Of a stretch of DNA of 64,000 bases, positions 10,380-20,845 are shown in pieces. The translations under genes and the position numbers were made by a program. The first letter of the stretch is position 1; each line of letters opens with the position of its first letter. The DNA comes from Dastarcus helophoroides (Eukaryota > Arthropoda > Insecta > Coleoptera > Bothrideridae): positions 36,598,222 through 36,662,221 of the forward strand of contig CM053328.1 in assembly GCA_028583605.1 (NCBI GenBank). Reading direction: 5' to 3'. The notes beneath the pieces were generated by a model that saw nothing but the letters and a program-made list of their open reading frames with translations, made no database searches and was not told the DNA's origin.

Positions 10380-13300
10380 AGTGTCAATGTAAAACTGAAA
10401 TACAAATCATATCACCTGAAACCAAGAAATATTAAAAAACATAACAAAGGTTGCTTTAACGGATTCGTTATCATCTTCAAAGGGATACTATGTCTTGGTT
10501 TTAGGGGACAATATTTGAATATCAACCAGTCCCTTCCGCCAAAATCAATGTAATATTAAAAGATGAGAAAAAACTTTTTCATTTACTAGTTAAACATTTT
10601 TTGAAATCTGGCCATGCACCAGAGGTTATTAGGTCACATCCTTTTAAAAAGTCAATTTAAAACTGAAGTTCAACTTTAGTTTCAATGTAATATTAAAATA
10701 CAAATCTTGTCCCCTGATACCAAGAAAATTAAAAAACACAACAAAGGTTGCTTTAACGGATTCGATAGCCAAGCTATCATCTTCAGAGAGATATTATGTC
10801 TTGGTTCTAGGGGACAATATTTGTATATCAATTTTTGAAGATACCAAGGACCAGTCCCTTCCACCAAAATCAATGTAATATTAAGAAATAAGAAAAAAAA
10901 ACTGTTTTATTTACCAGTTAAACATTTTTTGAAATCTGGCCATACACCAGAGGTTATTAGGTCACTTCCTTCGTAAAAATGTGTTATAAGAATTACAGAA
11001 AAAATACATACTCCAGAATTAAAAAAAATCGAAATTTAAAACTTCAAATTGAAACCTTAAAATTAAAGTCGATTTAAAACTGAAGTTCAACTTTAGTCTC
11101 AATGTAAAACTGAAATACAAATTTTGTCCCCTGAAACCAAGAAAGATTAAAAAACACAACAAAGGTTGCTTTAACGGATTCGATAGCCAAGCTATCATCT
11201 TCAAAGAGATACTATGTCTTGGTTTTAGGGAACAATATTTGTATTTCAATTTTTGAGGATACCAAGGACCATTCCCTTCCACCAAAATCAATGTAATATT
11301 AAAAGATGAGAAAAAAACTTTTTCATTTACTAGTTAAACATTTTTTGAAATCTGGCCATACACCAGAGGTTATTAGGTCACTTCCTTCATAAAAATGTGT
11401 TATAAGAATTACAGAAAAAATACATACTCCAGAATTAAAAAAAATCGAAATTTAAAACTTCAAATTGAAACCTTAAAATTAAAGTCGATTTAAAACTGAA
11501 GTTCAACTTTAGTCTCAATGTAAAACTGAAATACAAATCTTGTTCCCTGAAACCAAGAAAGATTAAAAAACACAACAAAGGTTGCTTTAACGGATTCGAT
11601 AGCCAAGCTATCATCTTCAGAGAGATACTATGTCTTGGTTTTAGGGGACAATATTTGTATTTCAATTTTTGAAGATACCAAGGACCAGTCCCTTCCACCA
11701 AAATCAATGTAATATTAAGAGATAAAGAAAAAAACTTTTTTATTTACCAGTTAAACATTTTTTGAAATCTGGCCATACACCAGAGGTTATTAGGTCACAT
11801 CCTTCATAAAAATGTGTTATAAGAATTACAGAAAAAATACATACTCCAGAATTAAAAAAAATCGAAATTTAAAACTTCAAATTGAAAGCCTTAAAATTAA
11901 AGTCGATTTAAAACTGAAGTTCAACTTTAGTCTCAATGTAAAACTGAAATACAAATCTTGTCCCCTGAAACCAAGAAAGATTAAAAAACACAACAAAGGT
12001 TGCTTTAACGGATTCGATAGCCAAGCTATCATCTTCAAAGAGATACTATGTCTTGGTTTTAGGGGACAATATTTGTATTTCAATTTTTGAAGATATCCAA
12101 GGACCAGTCCCTTCCACCAAAATCAATGTAATATTAAAAGATGAGAAAAAACTTTTTCATTTACTAGTTAAACATTTTTTGAAATCTGGCCATACACCAG
12201 AGGTTATTAGGTCACTTCCTTCATAAAAATGTGTTATAAGAATTACAGAAAAATACATACTCCAGAATTTAAAAAAAATCGAAATTTAAAACTTCAAATT
12301 GAAACCTTAAAATTAAAAAGTCAATTTAAAAGTGAAGTTCAACTTTAGTCTCAATGTAAAACTGAAATACAAATCTCCTTCCCTGAAACCAAGGAAGATT
12401 AAAAAACACAACAAAGGTTGCTTTAACGGATTCGATAGCCAAGCTATCATCTTCACAGAGATACTATGTCTTGGTTTTAGGGGACAATATTTGTATTTAA
12501 ATTTTTGAAGATATCAAGGACCAGTCCCTTCCATCAAAATCAATGTAATGTAAAAAGATGAGAAAAAACTTTTTCATTTACTAGTTAAACATTTTTTGAA
12601 ATCTGGCCATACACCAGAGGTTATTAGGTCACATCCTTCATAAAAATGTGTTATAAGAATTACAGAAAAAATACATACTCCAGAATTAAAAAAAATCGAA
12701 ATTTAAAACTTCAAATTGAAACCTTAAAATTAAAAAGTCATTTTAAAACTGAAGTTTAACTTAAGTCTCAATGTAAAACTGAAATACAAATCTTCTCCCC
12801 TGAACCCAAGGAAGATTAAAAAACACAACAAAGGTTGCTTTAACGGATTCGATAGCCAAGCTATCATCTTCACAGAGATACTATGTCTTGGTTTTAGGGG
12901 ACAATATTTGTATTTAAATTTTTGAAGATATCAAGGACCAGTCCCTTCCATCAAAATCAATGTAATATTAAAAGATGAGAAAAAAACTTTTTTATTTACC
13001 AGTTAAACATTTTTTGAAATCTGGCCATACACCAGAGGTTATTAGGTCACTTCCTTGATAAAAATGTGTTATAAGAATTACAGAAAAAATACATACTCCA
13101 GAATTTAAAAAAATCGAAATTTAAAACTTCAAATTAAAACCTTAAAATTAAAGTCGATTTAAAACTGAAGTTCAACTTTAGTCTCAATGTAAAACTGAAA
13201 TACAAATCTTGTTCCCTGAAACCAAGAAAGATTAAAAAACACAAAAAAAGTTGCTTTTAAGGAATTCGATAGCCAAGTTATCATATTCAAAGAGATACTA

Positions 13301-13500
13301 TGTCTTGGTTTTAGGGGATAACATTTGTATTTCAATTTTTGAATATGCCAAGGACCAGTCCCTTCCACTAGAATCAATGTAATACTAAAAGATGAGAAAA
13401 AAAAAACTTTTTATTTACTAGTTAAACATTTTTTGAAATCTGGCCATACACCAGAGGTTATTAGGTCACTTCCTTCATAAAAATGTCTTATAAGAATCAC
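10380..13500. repeat. 417-bp tandem array built on a family A foldback fragment
   Basis: The marker ACAAAGGTTGCTTTAACGGA recurs near 10443, 10741, 11159, 11575, 11993, 12412 and 12828, with a diverged copy near 13240. Spacing is 416-419 bp except for the first unit (about 299 bp), which lacks an internal segment. Each unit joins a family A half-element (ending ACCAAGGACCAGTCCCTTCC) to a constant segment with GGCCATACACCAGAGGTTAT. On the minus strand the hammerhead-like core reads GAAT instead of GAAA in the units. The near-identical 90-residue open frames on the minus strand are by-products of the repeat. Confidence 0.93.
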
Positions 13501-13865
13501 AGAAGTAATACATACATTTGTTTTATGGTTGAGTAATTATTTTACAATCTCATTGATAGAAATAACTGAAAGCTGAATTAAGTTTTCCTTTCGTACCGAT
13601 CTCTGAAAGGAAAAAAATGATTTATTTATTGAAGCAAATAAATATGTGCACATACAAATGACGTTTAAAAAAAATTGTTTTTCTACCAGCTGTAAAATCA
13701 CACGTAACTTTCGTGTTAATCAGATGAATAATGAATGAGACGTATTGATTATTGTAATAAAGCTCATGGACTTCAGTAATTAGTATTGTCATAATTCTGT
13801 AATGATATGGTTTCGTTTAATTTCTCTAAGATCCTTCGCTTATATCAGTACCAACTTGATATGAT

Positions 13866-13872
13866 TTATATC
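13866..13872 (+). promoter_or_regulatory. Possible TATA box of gene 1
   Basis: TTATATC lies about 55-60 bp upstream of the start codon at 13927, in non-repetitive DNA that begins after 13500. A start site near 13895-13900 would give a short leader. The match is weak, and a similar TTATATCAG occurs a little upstream. Confidence 0.35.
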
Positions 13873-13926
13873 AGAATGTAAGCAAGCAACCAACAAAGTG
13901 TTACCTACTCATTTTCTCATCCCATT

Positions 13927-15648
13927 ATGGAATACTTGGTAAGTACAACTGACATTTGGATCTCTTCATGGAATTGGAATTTTTATATCTCAGAAACTGC
14001 ATAAACACATAATTTGAAGTAACAATTGTTTCAAAGATATTCGTGTGTAGACACGTGGATGGCCAGGGTGCTTTCCTAAAACCAAACCGGTCCAAAAGAA
14101 AGAATTTTCCTCCAGAAATATCACGTTTCTGGTTAAAAACTGTTTTTTTTTTGCTACGAATACAGCCTATGAATTTAGTGCAATTATTGGATGGAGGGGG
14201 TCCCTCAATAGTTGTATACGACGAAAATGTTTAATGCACAAACGGTGCATTTACACTAGACACTCTATTCCATAAATCTTTGACATAAAATACATTTTCT
14301 CTCTGACATAAGTGTGAACTATCAAGGTTAGGTGGCTAAATGAATGGCCAAGGACACCTCAATCACGGGGATAGCACAAAGGGCCCGAAAAGGGTGGCCT
14401 AAGTGCTGGCTTAAACTTAAGGCAACGCACAACGAATCCAGAATCCAGAAGTGTCAACTATTTTGAAAGAAGCTATCTTCTCCCAACTGTGTAGATAAGT
14501 CTCGGATAGCTTTCTCTATGGATAGTAGACCACTTATGTCAGAGAGAAATGTACGGAATAAAGTGTCTAATATAAAAAGCACTCTTATATCTCTGAACAT
14601 TTATTATATTCAAAGTTTGGAAACCAAATACAGTTTTCGATCTTATTAGATCTCGTCAGTTTAGTATAACTAACCTGAATGTTGACAAATGTTTCGACAA
14701 GTAGATACTTAAGAATCAACGGGCAACCCCCGTGTGACTCCTAAGTGCCACCACCTATTGATCCATAGAAGAAACTGTGGACAAACCTCAGCTATTTCAA
14801 TACTGCGAAAATGTGATAAAAGCGAGTCTAAAATATTTTTGACAACTAAAAAAAAAGGAAGCCAATCACTTTGGTGGCCTCGTGCTACAGCACCAAATTC
14901 CTCCTGATCAGGGAACTAGATTAATTTTTTTTTACATTTTAGGGTTTTCTCATTATTGTGTACCCTTGGTCCTGTTTGGTTGTTGCCTACACTTACGACG
15001 TTACCTCATCAGAACAGTCATGGCAAGGACACCAAGGTTATTACGATTCCAGGGAGCCTGATATCCAACAAAAAAACATAATCAGTTCCTACGAGGACCA
15101 ACGGTATTCAAAGACGCCACATTATTATTCCCAACACGCCTATTTGCCGGTAATTGACTTGAAATCACTTTTATCGAAATCAAGATTGAAACATCACAAC
15201 TATTGGGATGATTCGTCCTTCTCATGAAATATCATTGGAGGAATCGCGCGAGGACTATTATCCTTATAATTATCCACCCAAAAACTACACGGAAATGAAA
15301 CCAACTACGACAGCGATGCCCAATGTGACCAATATTCCAGCGGTACCCAATGTGACCAATATTCCAGCGATGATTCTGCAGGCAATACTTCAAAATATTA
15401 GTCTTCCAGTGGATCTTTTGACTTCTACTACTACGATGAGTCCTCCACCTGATCCTATGAATTTAACAACGCCAATGTTGCATATTCATAAACACAAGCA
15501 TTATATTTATGAAAAAGATTGGTCACATTACAAGAAGCGTCATCCTAAATACTCCAAGTCAAAACACGAATACAGCCGAGGGCACATTTGCAAACACAAA
15601 CGTTGCAAACGCAGAAAAACATCGTTTTATATCAGGATTAAAAAATAA
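13927..15648 (+). CDS. Secreted Tyr-rich protein with basic His/Lys tail, two exons, frame broken
   Basis: Exon 1 is 12 nt (MEYL, 13927-13938) and is followed by a GTAAGT donor. Exon 2 starts at 14943 after TTTACATTTTAG and continues in frame as GFLIIVYPWSCLVVAYTYDV, which makes a good signal peptide. A first intron splitting the signal peptide after about four codons is the usual layout of insect cuticular and related secreted proteins. The mature part is rich in Tyr, Ser and Gln. The frame ends with TGA at 15225-15227. A +1 frame, open from about 15193, continues to TAA at 15646-15648. It has a PNVTNIPA duplication with N-glycosylation sites, a Thr/Pro stretch and a basic His/Lys/Arg tail with two cysteines (HICKHKRCKRRK). 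One extra base within 15193-15227 would explain the break, either as an assembly error or as pseudogenisation. I do not recognise the family; a structural extracellular role is inferred. Confidence 0.68.
14252..14574. mobile_element. MITE in the intron of gene 1
   Basis: The left end (14252-14318, with TAGACACTCTATTCC and TCTCTCTGACATAAGTG) is the inverted counterpart of the right end (14523-14574, with CACTTATGTCAGAGAGAAAT and GGAATAAAGTGTCTA). The element is about 320 bp with no coding capacity. The middle holds CCTAAGTGCTGGCTTAAA and GAATCCAGAATCCAGA, a short repeat also seen near 25878-25930 and, inverted, at 33050-33095. Confidence 0.72.
14600..14785 (-). repeat. Foldback family B fragment in the intron of gene 1
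   Basis: It matches 9440-9615: GAACATTTATTA, GGAAACCAAATACAG, TTAGATCTCGTCAGTTTA, ACAAATGTTTCGACAAGTA and CCACCACCTATTGATCCATA. The long inverted arms of the 9.4-kb copy are absent. It carries a better preserved hammerhead core (next entry). Confidence 0.75.
14624..14664 (-). ncRNA. Hammerhead ribozyme motif, family B, stem III degraded
   Basis: Minus strand: stem I 5' strand CTAAA (14664-14660), core CTGACGA (14659-14653), stem II GATC (14652-14649) with GATC (14642-14639) around loop TAATAA, core GAAA (14638-14635), short stem III (14635-14630), H17 = A at 14629, stem I 3' strand TTTGG (14628-14624; one U-G pair). All core bases are intact. Stem III has lost a pair relative to the ACCGGT form at 22.3 kb, so activity is doubtful. 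Confidence 0.72.
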
Positions 15649-15783
15649 TTTCACAATTTTTACGTAATTGCGTATTTCAATAGTTGAACATAGCGCTTGG
15701 TCTTGGTATAAGGATTTAAAGTACAATTATTTGTATGTTATTTAAGAATATTTAAAATTTTGTTAAACTACAACCTCATGTAC

Positions 15784-15789
15784 AATAAA
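15784..15789 (+). terminator. Poly(A) signal of gene 1
   Basis: AATAAA lies 136 bp after the TAA at 15646-15648 in an AT-rich 3' untranslated region. It is the first canonical signal downstream of the gene. Confidence 0.6.
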
Positions 15790-15794
15790 CAATT

Positions 15795-16055
15795 TTTGTT
15801 AATCGTCGTATTATTGTGGGAAAATATTTAACTGTATTGTTAATCCTTTGTGCCCAATCGAGGATCAAAGTGATTTAATAAGTCTTTTTATAGAAACATT
15901 GTCATGTCACAGTCGCAGTCGACGTAAACGGTTGAAATTTTGGAAGAGTTTTAATGAGAGAAGGCCTAATAGAGCATAGATGGCGCTGCGGTCATTGTTT
16001 GACACAACTGACGATCTACTGGCATGTGTAGCTCATTTCTGTAAATCAAAAATTG
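15795..16055. other. Non-repetitive flank downstream of gene 1
   Basis: The sequence is more mixed than its surroundings (for example TAGATGGCGCTGCGGTCATT near 15977). No open frame of note was found. A small conserved or transposon-end element is possible but not shown. Confidence 0.4.
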
Positions 16056-16166
16056 AAAGAACGGACTGGTCCTTGGTTATCTTCAAAAATTGAAATACAG
16101 GGGACAAGTTCTCTATTTCAATTTTTAAAAATTGAAATACAAATTTTGTATCCTAAAACCAAGTCA
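16056..16166. repeat. Family A element reduced to its outer arms
   Basis: GAACGGACTGGTCCTTGGTT and CTTCAAAAATTGAAATACA are followed directly by a second inverted copy of the ATTGAAATACAAAT block and CCTAAAACCAAG. The hairpin core with the hammerhead-like motif is missing. It abuts LINE-derived sequence at about 16166. Confidence 0.75.
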
Positions 16167-16169
16167 GTC

Positions 16170-16860
16170 AGCTATGGAAAAACACGATGAGGCTGGGATT
16201 GTGCCATTGGATATCTCAAAGGCCTTCGACATAGTCTAACATCGATCTCTTCTCGCCAAATTAATCATCTTATGATCTTCCTCCTGGTCTATGTCATTTG
16301 ATATCCAGTTTTCTCGCTGACAGAAGATCTCTTCGGGTCGTCGTTGATGGCGTCTCATTCGAGATATTTGTTATTAATGCGGGAGTATCTCAGGGATCTC
16401 TCCTGTCTGTTACTCTGTTTCTGTTACACATAAAGGATCAAATGAGATATCATTTGATACCCAGCTTTCTTGAGAACAGATCTCTTCAGGTCATCATTGA
16501 TCGCATCTCATTCGAGACATTTAATGCAGGGGTCTGTCCTGTCTCCTACTCTGTTTCTGTTACACATAAACGACCAAATGAGATATAATTTGATACCCAG
16601 CTTTCTTGAGAACAGATCTCTTCAGGTCGTCATTGATCGCAACTCATTCGAGACATTTGGAATTAATGCAGGGGTCCGTCCTGTTTCCTACTCTGTTTCT
16701 GTTACACATAAACGATCTCTTAACTTCAACTTTCAATTTGATATAAAAATACGCAGGTGATAGTATCCTGGGGTCATCTTTTTTCTCCGACAAATCATTA
16801 TCCGTCGCTGCTTCAGATAGGCTAAGGGAACAGCTAGAGTCGTTGAAGAGAAAGCTTCAG
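16170..16860 (+). pseudogene. LINE reverse transcriptase fragment, frameshifted, with motif-B region triplicated
   Basis: Reverse-transcriptase motif A is readable as VPLDISKAFD (16202-16231), followed by an in-frame stop and then HRSLLAKL. Motif B reads NAGVSQGSLLSVTLF (about 16376-16420). Two further partial copies of the same segment follow, with ACTCTGTTTCTGTTACACAT at 16412, 16548 and 16690, so the tandem period is about 136-142 bp. Motif C is YAGDSILGSS near 16750-16779, where active enzymes have YADD. A trailing piece reads DRLREQLESLKRKLQ. The motifs fit the non-LTR jockey/CR1-like group. Stops, frameshifts and the missing catalytic Asp make it non-functional. Confidence 0.88.
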
Positions 16861-17168
16861 AAGGCAGCAAGGTCGCAGCTTCTGTACAGCTAGATCTAGA
16901 TCTAACTAAAAAAATCTTAAAAAATGAGCCAGACAAAGACCAAGAGCATCCAGATGAAGACCAACAGTATCCAGACGATAAACAATATCCAGACGATAAA
17001 CAATATCCAAAGGAAGAAGCTATGAATCAAAATGAAACAAATTTTGCTACAAATAAAGCTGAGGAAACACCCAAAGACGAATCAACTCCAGATGCGGTAA
17101 AGACGACATTTTTAAAACAGGTTAAATTAAGAAAACATGAAAACTTTCAAAAAAAAGTTAAATATTAG
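16823..17168 (+). CDS. Short acidic open reading frame with QYPDDK repeats (uncertain)
   Basis: The frame is open from 16823 to TAG at 17166-17168. It overlaps the end of the LINE fragment in another frame, and the first Met inside it is late (EEAMNQNE, near 17020). It reads LDLDLTKKILKNEPDKDQ, then three short PDDKQY-type repeats (an 18-bp tandem), then NETNFATNKAEETPKDES. Composition is rich in Asp, Glu, Lys, Pro and Gln and differs from the surrounding A/T-homopolymer DNA, which suggests true protein-coding ancestry. It could be a terminal exon, a captured host exon or an element's low-complexity tail. CCAGATGCGGTAAAG near 17089-17104 could be a splice donor. No family is recognised. Confidence 0.3.
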
Positions 17169-17504
17169 AAAAAAAGTCTAAAATGTTGAAGTTAAAATAT
17201 TCAAAAATAAACGAAATTTTAAAAAACATCGTAAAACTGAATAATGAAAAAGGGAAGTTAAAATTAAAAAAAAAGCCAGATTTTCAAAGACGAAATTTCC
17301 GAAAAAAACTGTAATTGAAAGTGTCGAAAATTTCAGAAAATTTTACAATTGGAAAAAATTAAAAATTAAAGAGTTCGAAAATTTCAAAAAGTTGAAATTT
17401 TGGAAAAAGTTCAGCTCACAAATAACAACATTTTTCAAAAAAAAGTAAGAATTTTCAAACACCAGACATTTGGAAAGAAATAAAGAAATCTTAAAAAAAA
17501 TTTC
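17169..17504. other. Diffuse AT-rich repeat DNA
   Basis: Loose recurrence of GTCGAAAATTTC/AAAATTTCAAAAAGTT words without a fixed unit. No gene was seen. Confidence 0.6.
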
Positions 17505-18004
17505 AATTTAGTCTAAATTTTGGTCAAATTTTAATAACAGTCGGAATTGTTTTCGAATAAATTAAAATCTTCAGTACAAATCGAAATTTTGGAGAACCTA
17601 AATTTTGCAAAAACAGTCAAAATTCAGGAAAAATTAGAGAAAACGTCAAAATTTGGAAAAAAAGAAATCTCGATATTTTCAAATAATGACAAATTTTTCA
17701 AAAATCTAACTTTTCAAAAGAACTAGAATTGAAGTAAAATGTCTAAACTGAAATCTTAATGTTCATAGTTAAAATTTTCAAGAAATTTGTAGAATAAAGA
17801 AAAAAATAGACAGTCTGGAGAATGCACCAGAAATTTAGAAAGAAATAACAAAATTTAAAAAAAATGCAAGAATTCCAAAAAAAAACAAAAAAGAGTTTTT
17901 AAACAGTGGACATTTTGAAAAGAATAACGAAATATAATAAAAATTCAAGATTTCCAAAAAGCCTAAATTCTCTAAAAAAATAGATACTTTGAAAAGTCGA
18001 AAAT

Positions 18005-18200
18005 TTGAAAATTGAAATACGGAACTTGCTCCCTGAAACCAAGAAAGATTAAAAAACACAACAAAGGTTGCTCTAACGTGTTTCGACAGCCAAGTTAGAG
18101 CAATCTTTGTTGCGTTTTTTAATCTTTCTTGGTTTCAGGGGACAAGTTCTGTATTTCAATTTTTGAGGATAACCAAGGACCAGTCCGTTTCACCAAAAAA
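18005..18200. repeat. Foldback element family A
   Basis: Left arm ATTGAAATACGGAACTTGCT through AACGTGTTTCGACAGCCAAG; right arm TTAGAGCAATCTTTGTTGCG through ACCAAGGACCAGTCCGTTTC. The central hairpin is shortened: the right-hand GAAGATGACAGC half is missing. Confidence 0.85.
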
Positions 18201-18727
18201 CAAGAAAATTTAAAAGAAAATAAAAATTTTCAATTTAGTCTAAATTTTGGTCAAATTTTGGTCGGAATTGTTTTCGAATAAATCAAAATCTTCAGTAAAA
18301 ATCGAAATTTTGGAGAACCTAAATTTTGCGAAAACAGTTAAAATTCAGAAAAAATTGGAGAAAAGGTCTAAATTTGGAAAAAACGAAATCTCGATATTTT
18401 CAAACAATGACAAATTTTTCAAAAATCTAACTTTTCAAAAGAACTAGAATTGAAGTAAAATGTCTAAACTGAAATCTTAATGTTCATAGTTACAATTTTC
18501 AAGAAATTTGTAGAATAAAGAAAAAAAATAGACAGTCTGGAGAATGCTCCAGAAATTTAGAAAGAAATAACAAAATTTTAAAAAAATTCAAGATTTCCAA
18601 AAAAAAAACAAAAAAGAGTTTTTAAACATTGGACATTTTGAAAAGAATAACGAAATATAATAAAAATTCAAGATTTTCAAAAAGCCTAAATTCTCTAAGA
18701 AAATAGATACTTTGAAAAGTCGAAAAT

Positions 18728-18968
18728 TTGAAAATTGAAATACGGAACTTGCTCCCTGAAACCAAGAAAGATTAAAAAACATAACAAAGATTGCTCTAAC
18801 GCGTTTCGATAGCCAAGCTACTTACGTTTCTCTTTGAAGACGACAGCTTGGCTGTCGAAACGCGTTAGAGCAACCTTTGTTGTGTTTTTTAATCTTTCTT
18901 GGTTTCAGGGGACAAGTTCTATATTTCAATTTTTGAAGATAGCCAAGGACCAGTCCGTTCCATCAAAA
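18728..18968. repeat. Foldback element family A with full central hairpins
   Basis: Both arms and two head-to-head hammerhead-like hairpins are present. The plus-strand copy has GACAGC/GCTGTC around TTG at about 18840-18854, followed by GAAACGCGTTAGAGC. Its core reads TTGAAGAC rather than CTGAAGAT. Confidence 0.87.
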
Positions 18969-19255
18969 AACAAGAAAATTTGAAAGATAATAAAATTTTT
19001 TAATTTAGTCTCAATTTTGGTCAAATTTTTATAAGTCTGAATTGTTTTCGAATAAATCAAAATCTTCAATAAAAATCCAAATTTTGGAAAACCCAAATTT
19101 TGCAAAAACAGTCAAAATTCAGAAAAAATTGGAGGAAACGTCTAAATTTGAAAAAAAAACGATATTTTCAAACAATGACAAATTTTTCAAAAATCTAACT
19201 TTTCAAAAGAACTAGAATTGAAGTAAAATGTCGAAACTAAAATCTGAATGTTCAT

Positions 19256-20035
19256 TTCCAAAAATATAGATTCCTTCCAGGGATACTTTCTCAAAATATA
19301 CGAGAAGAGAAAGCCACAAGAAAATTATGAATATTTTCCGTTAAATTCGAAATTTCAATTTTGAAAACGAAATTTTCTTGATTGATTTCTTGATTTTCTT
19401 GAAAAAGACATTTCAAAATTACAGTAGAAACACGAAAAGTCAAAATTTAAAAAAAAATCAACATTTTAAAGAGGTCAAAACTTTAAAAAATGAAGTCAAA
19501 ATTTTAAAAAGGAAGTCATTATTTTCAAAAAAAAGTTCGAAAGTTTAAAAAAATGGAAACTTTAGGATAAAGGTCGAAGTATTGAGAAATAACCTGACAT
19601 TTCTTCAAATAAGCTTATCATAAATTCCAAATTGTTGGGAAAATCATTGGACATTTTAAGAAAACGATAATTATTTTAAAAAAACTCGAAGTGTTGAAAT
19701 TTAACGAAAAAAGTCGAAATTTCATTAACAAAAATCCAAGATTTTATGAGCATTACAATCGAGCATTATAATCGATGAACTGAGTATTATAATCGATAAA
19801 AATAAGAAGGTAAAGTTTGAAAAAAAAAAAGAAAAGATTTAGATCAATAACTGGGAATTTCCAGACAAACGCGGAAATTTTGTTCGAAAATAAAACTAAT
19901 TAACATTTCCAACCCTTACTTTGTAGAATTCTTCAATATTTATAACTATTAAATTTTATTAACGATTAAAACAACAACAGTTATTAAAAATTCCACGATG
20001 TTTCTATAAATAATTGCTATGACCTCATCTGCTGT
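19256..20035. repeat. Dispersed long repeat (family C), copy 1
   Basis: ATATACGAGAAGAGAAAGCC at about 19297, then GAAGTATTGA, AATAAGCTTATCATAAATTC, GCATTATAATCGATGAAC, and an end at CCACGATGTTTCTATAAAT and GCTATGACCTCATCTGCT. The same succession occurs at 26116-26900 and, from its middle onward, at 27955-28665. Here it is cut by a family A remnant (CTGTATTTCAATTTTTGAAG onward, 20035-20090), so the terminal hairpin is missing. Confidence 0.82.
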
Positions 20036-20320
20036 TCTGTATTTCAATTTTTGAAGATAACCAAGGACCAGTCCGTTCCACCAAAAAAAAAAGAAAATTT
20101 GAAAGAAAATAAATAAATAAATCAAAATCTTCAATAAAAACCGTAATTTTGGAAAACCCAAATTTTGCGAAAACAGGCAAAATTCAGAAAAAATTGGAGA
20201 AATGATCTAAATTTGGAAAAAACGAAATCTCAATGTTTTCAAACAATGACGAATTTTTCAAAAATCTAAGTTTTCAAAAGAACTAGAACTGAAGTAAAAT
20301 GTCGAAACTAAAATCTTAAT

Positions 20321-20639
20321 TCATGGTAGACCCTTATTGACCGGAAATATTATGTTTTTTTCAATTTATTTAACATTTCTTCGGCCCAGTTTGGAAATAT
20401 TAAATTTTTATGGTTTGTTGACAATTTTCTAAACAGTTTTTGAAATGCGACTACGTGATATTTAAATTTATTGAAAACGTCACTTCATGACAGTTCACAA
20501 ATTAAGAGCTTAGTTTATTTTACGTAAAACAGGAATAATGAAAAATAGGAGACCAAAAATTAGATATGGAAAAAATAAAAATTTGTGTTTTTGATAAATT
20601 AGGAAAATATAAAAAAAATACATAAAAAAGGTTGTAGCA
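20321..20639 (-). mobile_element. Hammerhead-family retroelement copy ending at the ribozyme cleavage site
   Basis: The 319-bp insert interrupts a copy of the 17.5-kb repeat. The uninterrupted relatives read AAATCTTAATGTTCATAG, and here CTTAAT is duplicated at 20315-20320 and 20640-20645. The insert matches 7943-8237 (for example CTTCGGCCCAGTTTGGAAAT and ACAATTTTCTAAACAG). It stops after GGTTGTAGCA(CT), within 1-3 nt of the predicted cleavage site of the hammerhead in the 8-kb copy. The other end carries TAGACCCTTATTGACCGGAA, which is absent at 7.9 kb but present at 52.1 kb. Confidence 0.82.
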
Positions 20640-20749
20640 CTTAATGTTCATAGATTAAAATTTTCAAGAAATTTGTACAGTAATAAAGAAAAAAAATAGA
20701 CAGTCTGGGGAATGCTGACAGAAGTGACAACTTTAAAACTACGAAATAA

Positions 20750-20815
20750 CAGTACTTAGTTGGTTAGAGCTGCCTCTTTCTCATAACTCGCTTGAGAAGT
20801 TGCCGATCACGCCTT
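20750..20815 (+). repeat. Possible tRNA-derived SINE head, decayed
   Basis: TTAGTTGGTTAGAGCTGCCT resembles a tRNA A box, and AAGTTGCCGATCACGCC about 35 bp later could be a decayed B box. No acceptor stem closes it, so it is not a tRNA gene. The match rests on these two boxes only. Confidence 0.35.
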
Positions 20816-20845
20816 TTTTAAGTTCAAACTTCTTAAGCGCGTTGG

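Larger units (their letters stand above)
17505..19255. repeat. Tandem repeat of about 715-770 bp, two full units and one partial
   Basis: GTCTAAATTTTGGTCAAATT recurs near 17511 and 18238, with a variant near 19009. GACAGTCTGGAGAATGC recurs near 17811 and 18532. Each full unit ends in a family A foldback (18005-18200 and 18728-18968), so the foldback has been amplified with its flank. A further piece lies at 20085-20320, and an inverted copy at 23540-23830. Confidence 0.88.

Noticed and set aside
11019..12090. Near-identical 68-92-codon frames in the 417-bp array
   Set aside because: They repeat with the tandem unit on both strands and follow non-coding foldback sequence.
14043..14234. 63-codon frame in the intron of gene 1
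   Set aside because: No splice-compatible context or domain was found; it ends just before the intronic MITE and could be a transposon flank.
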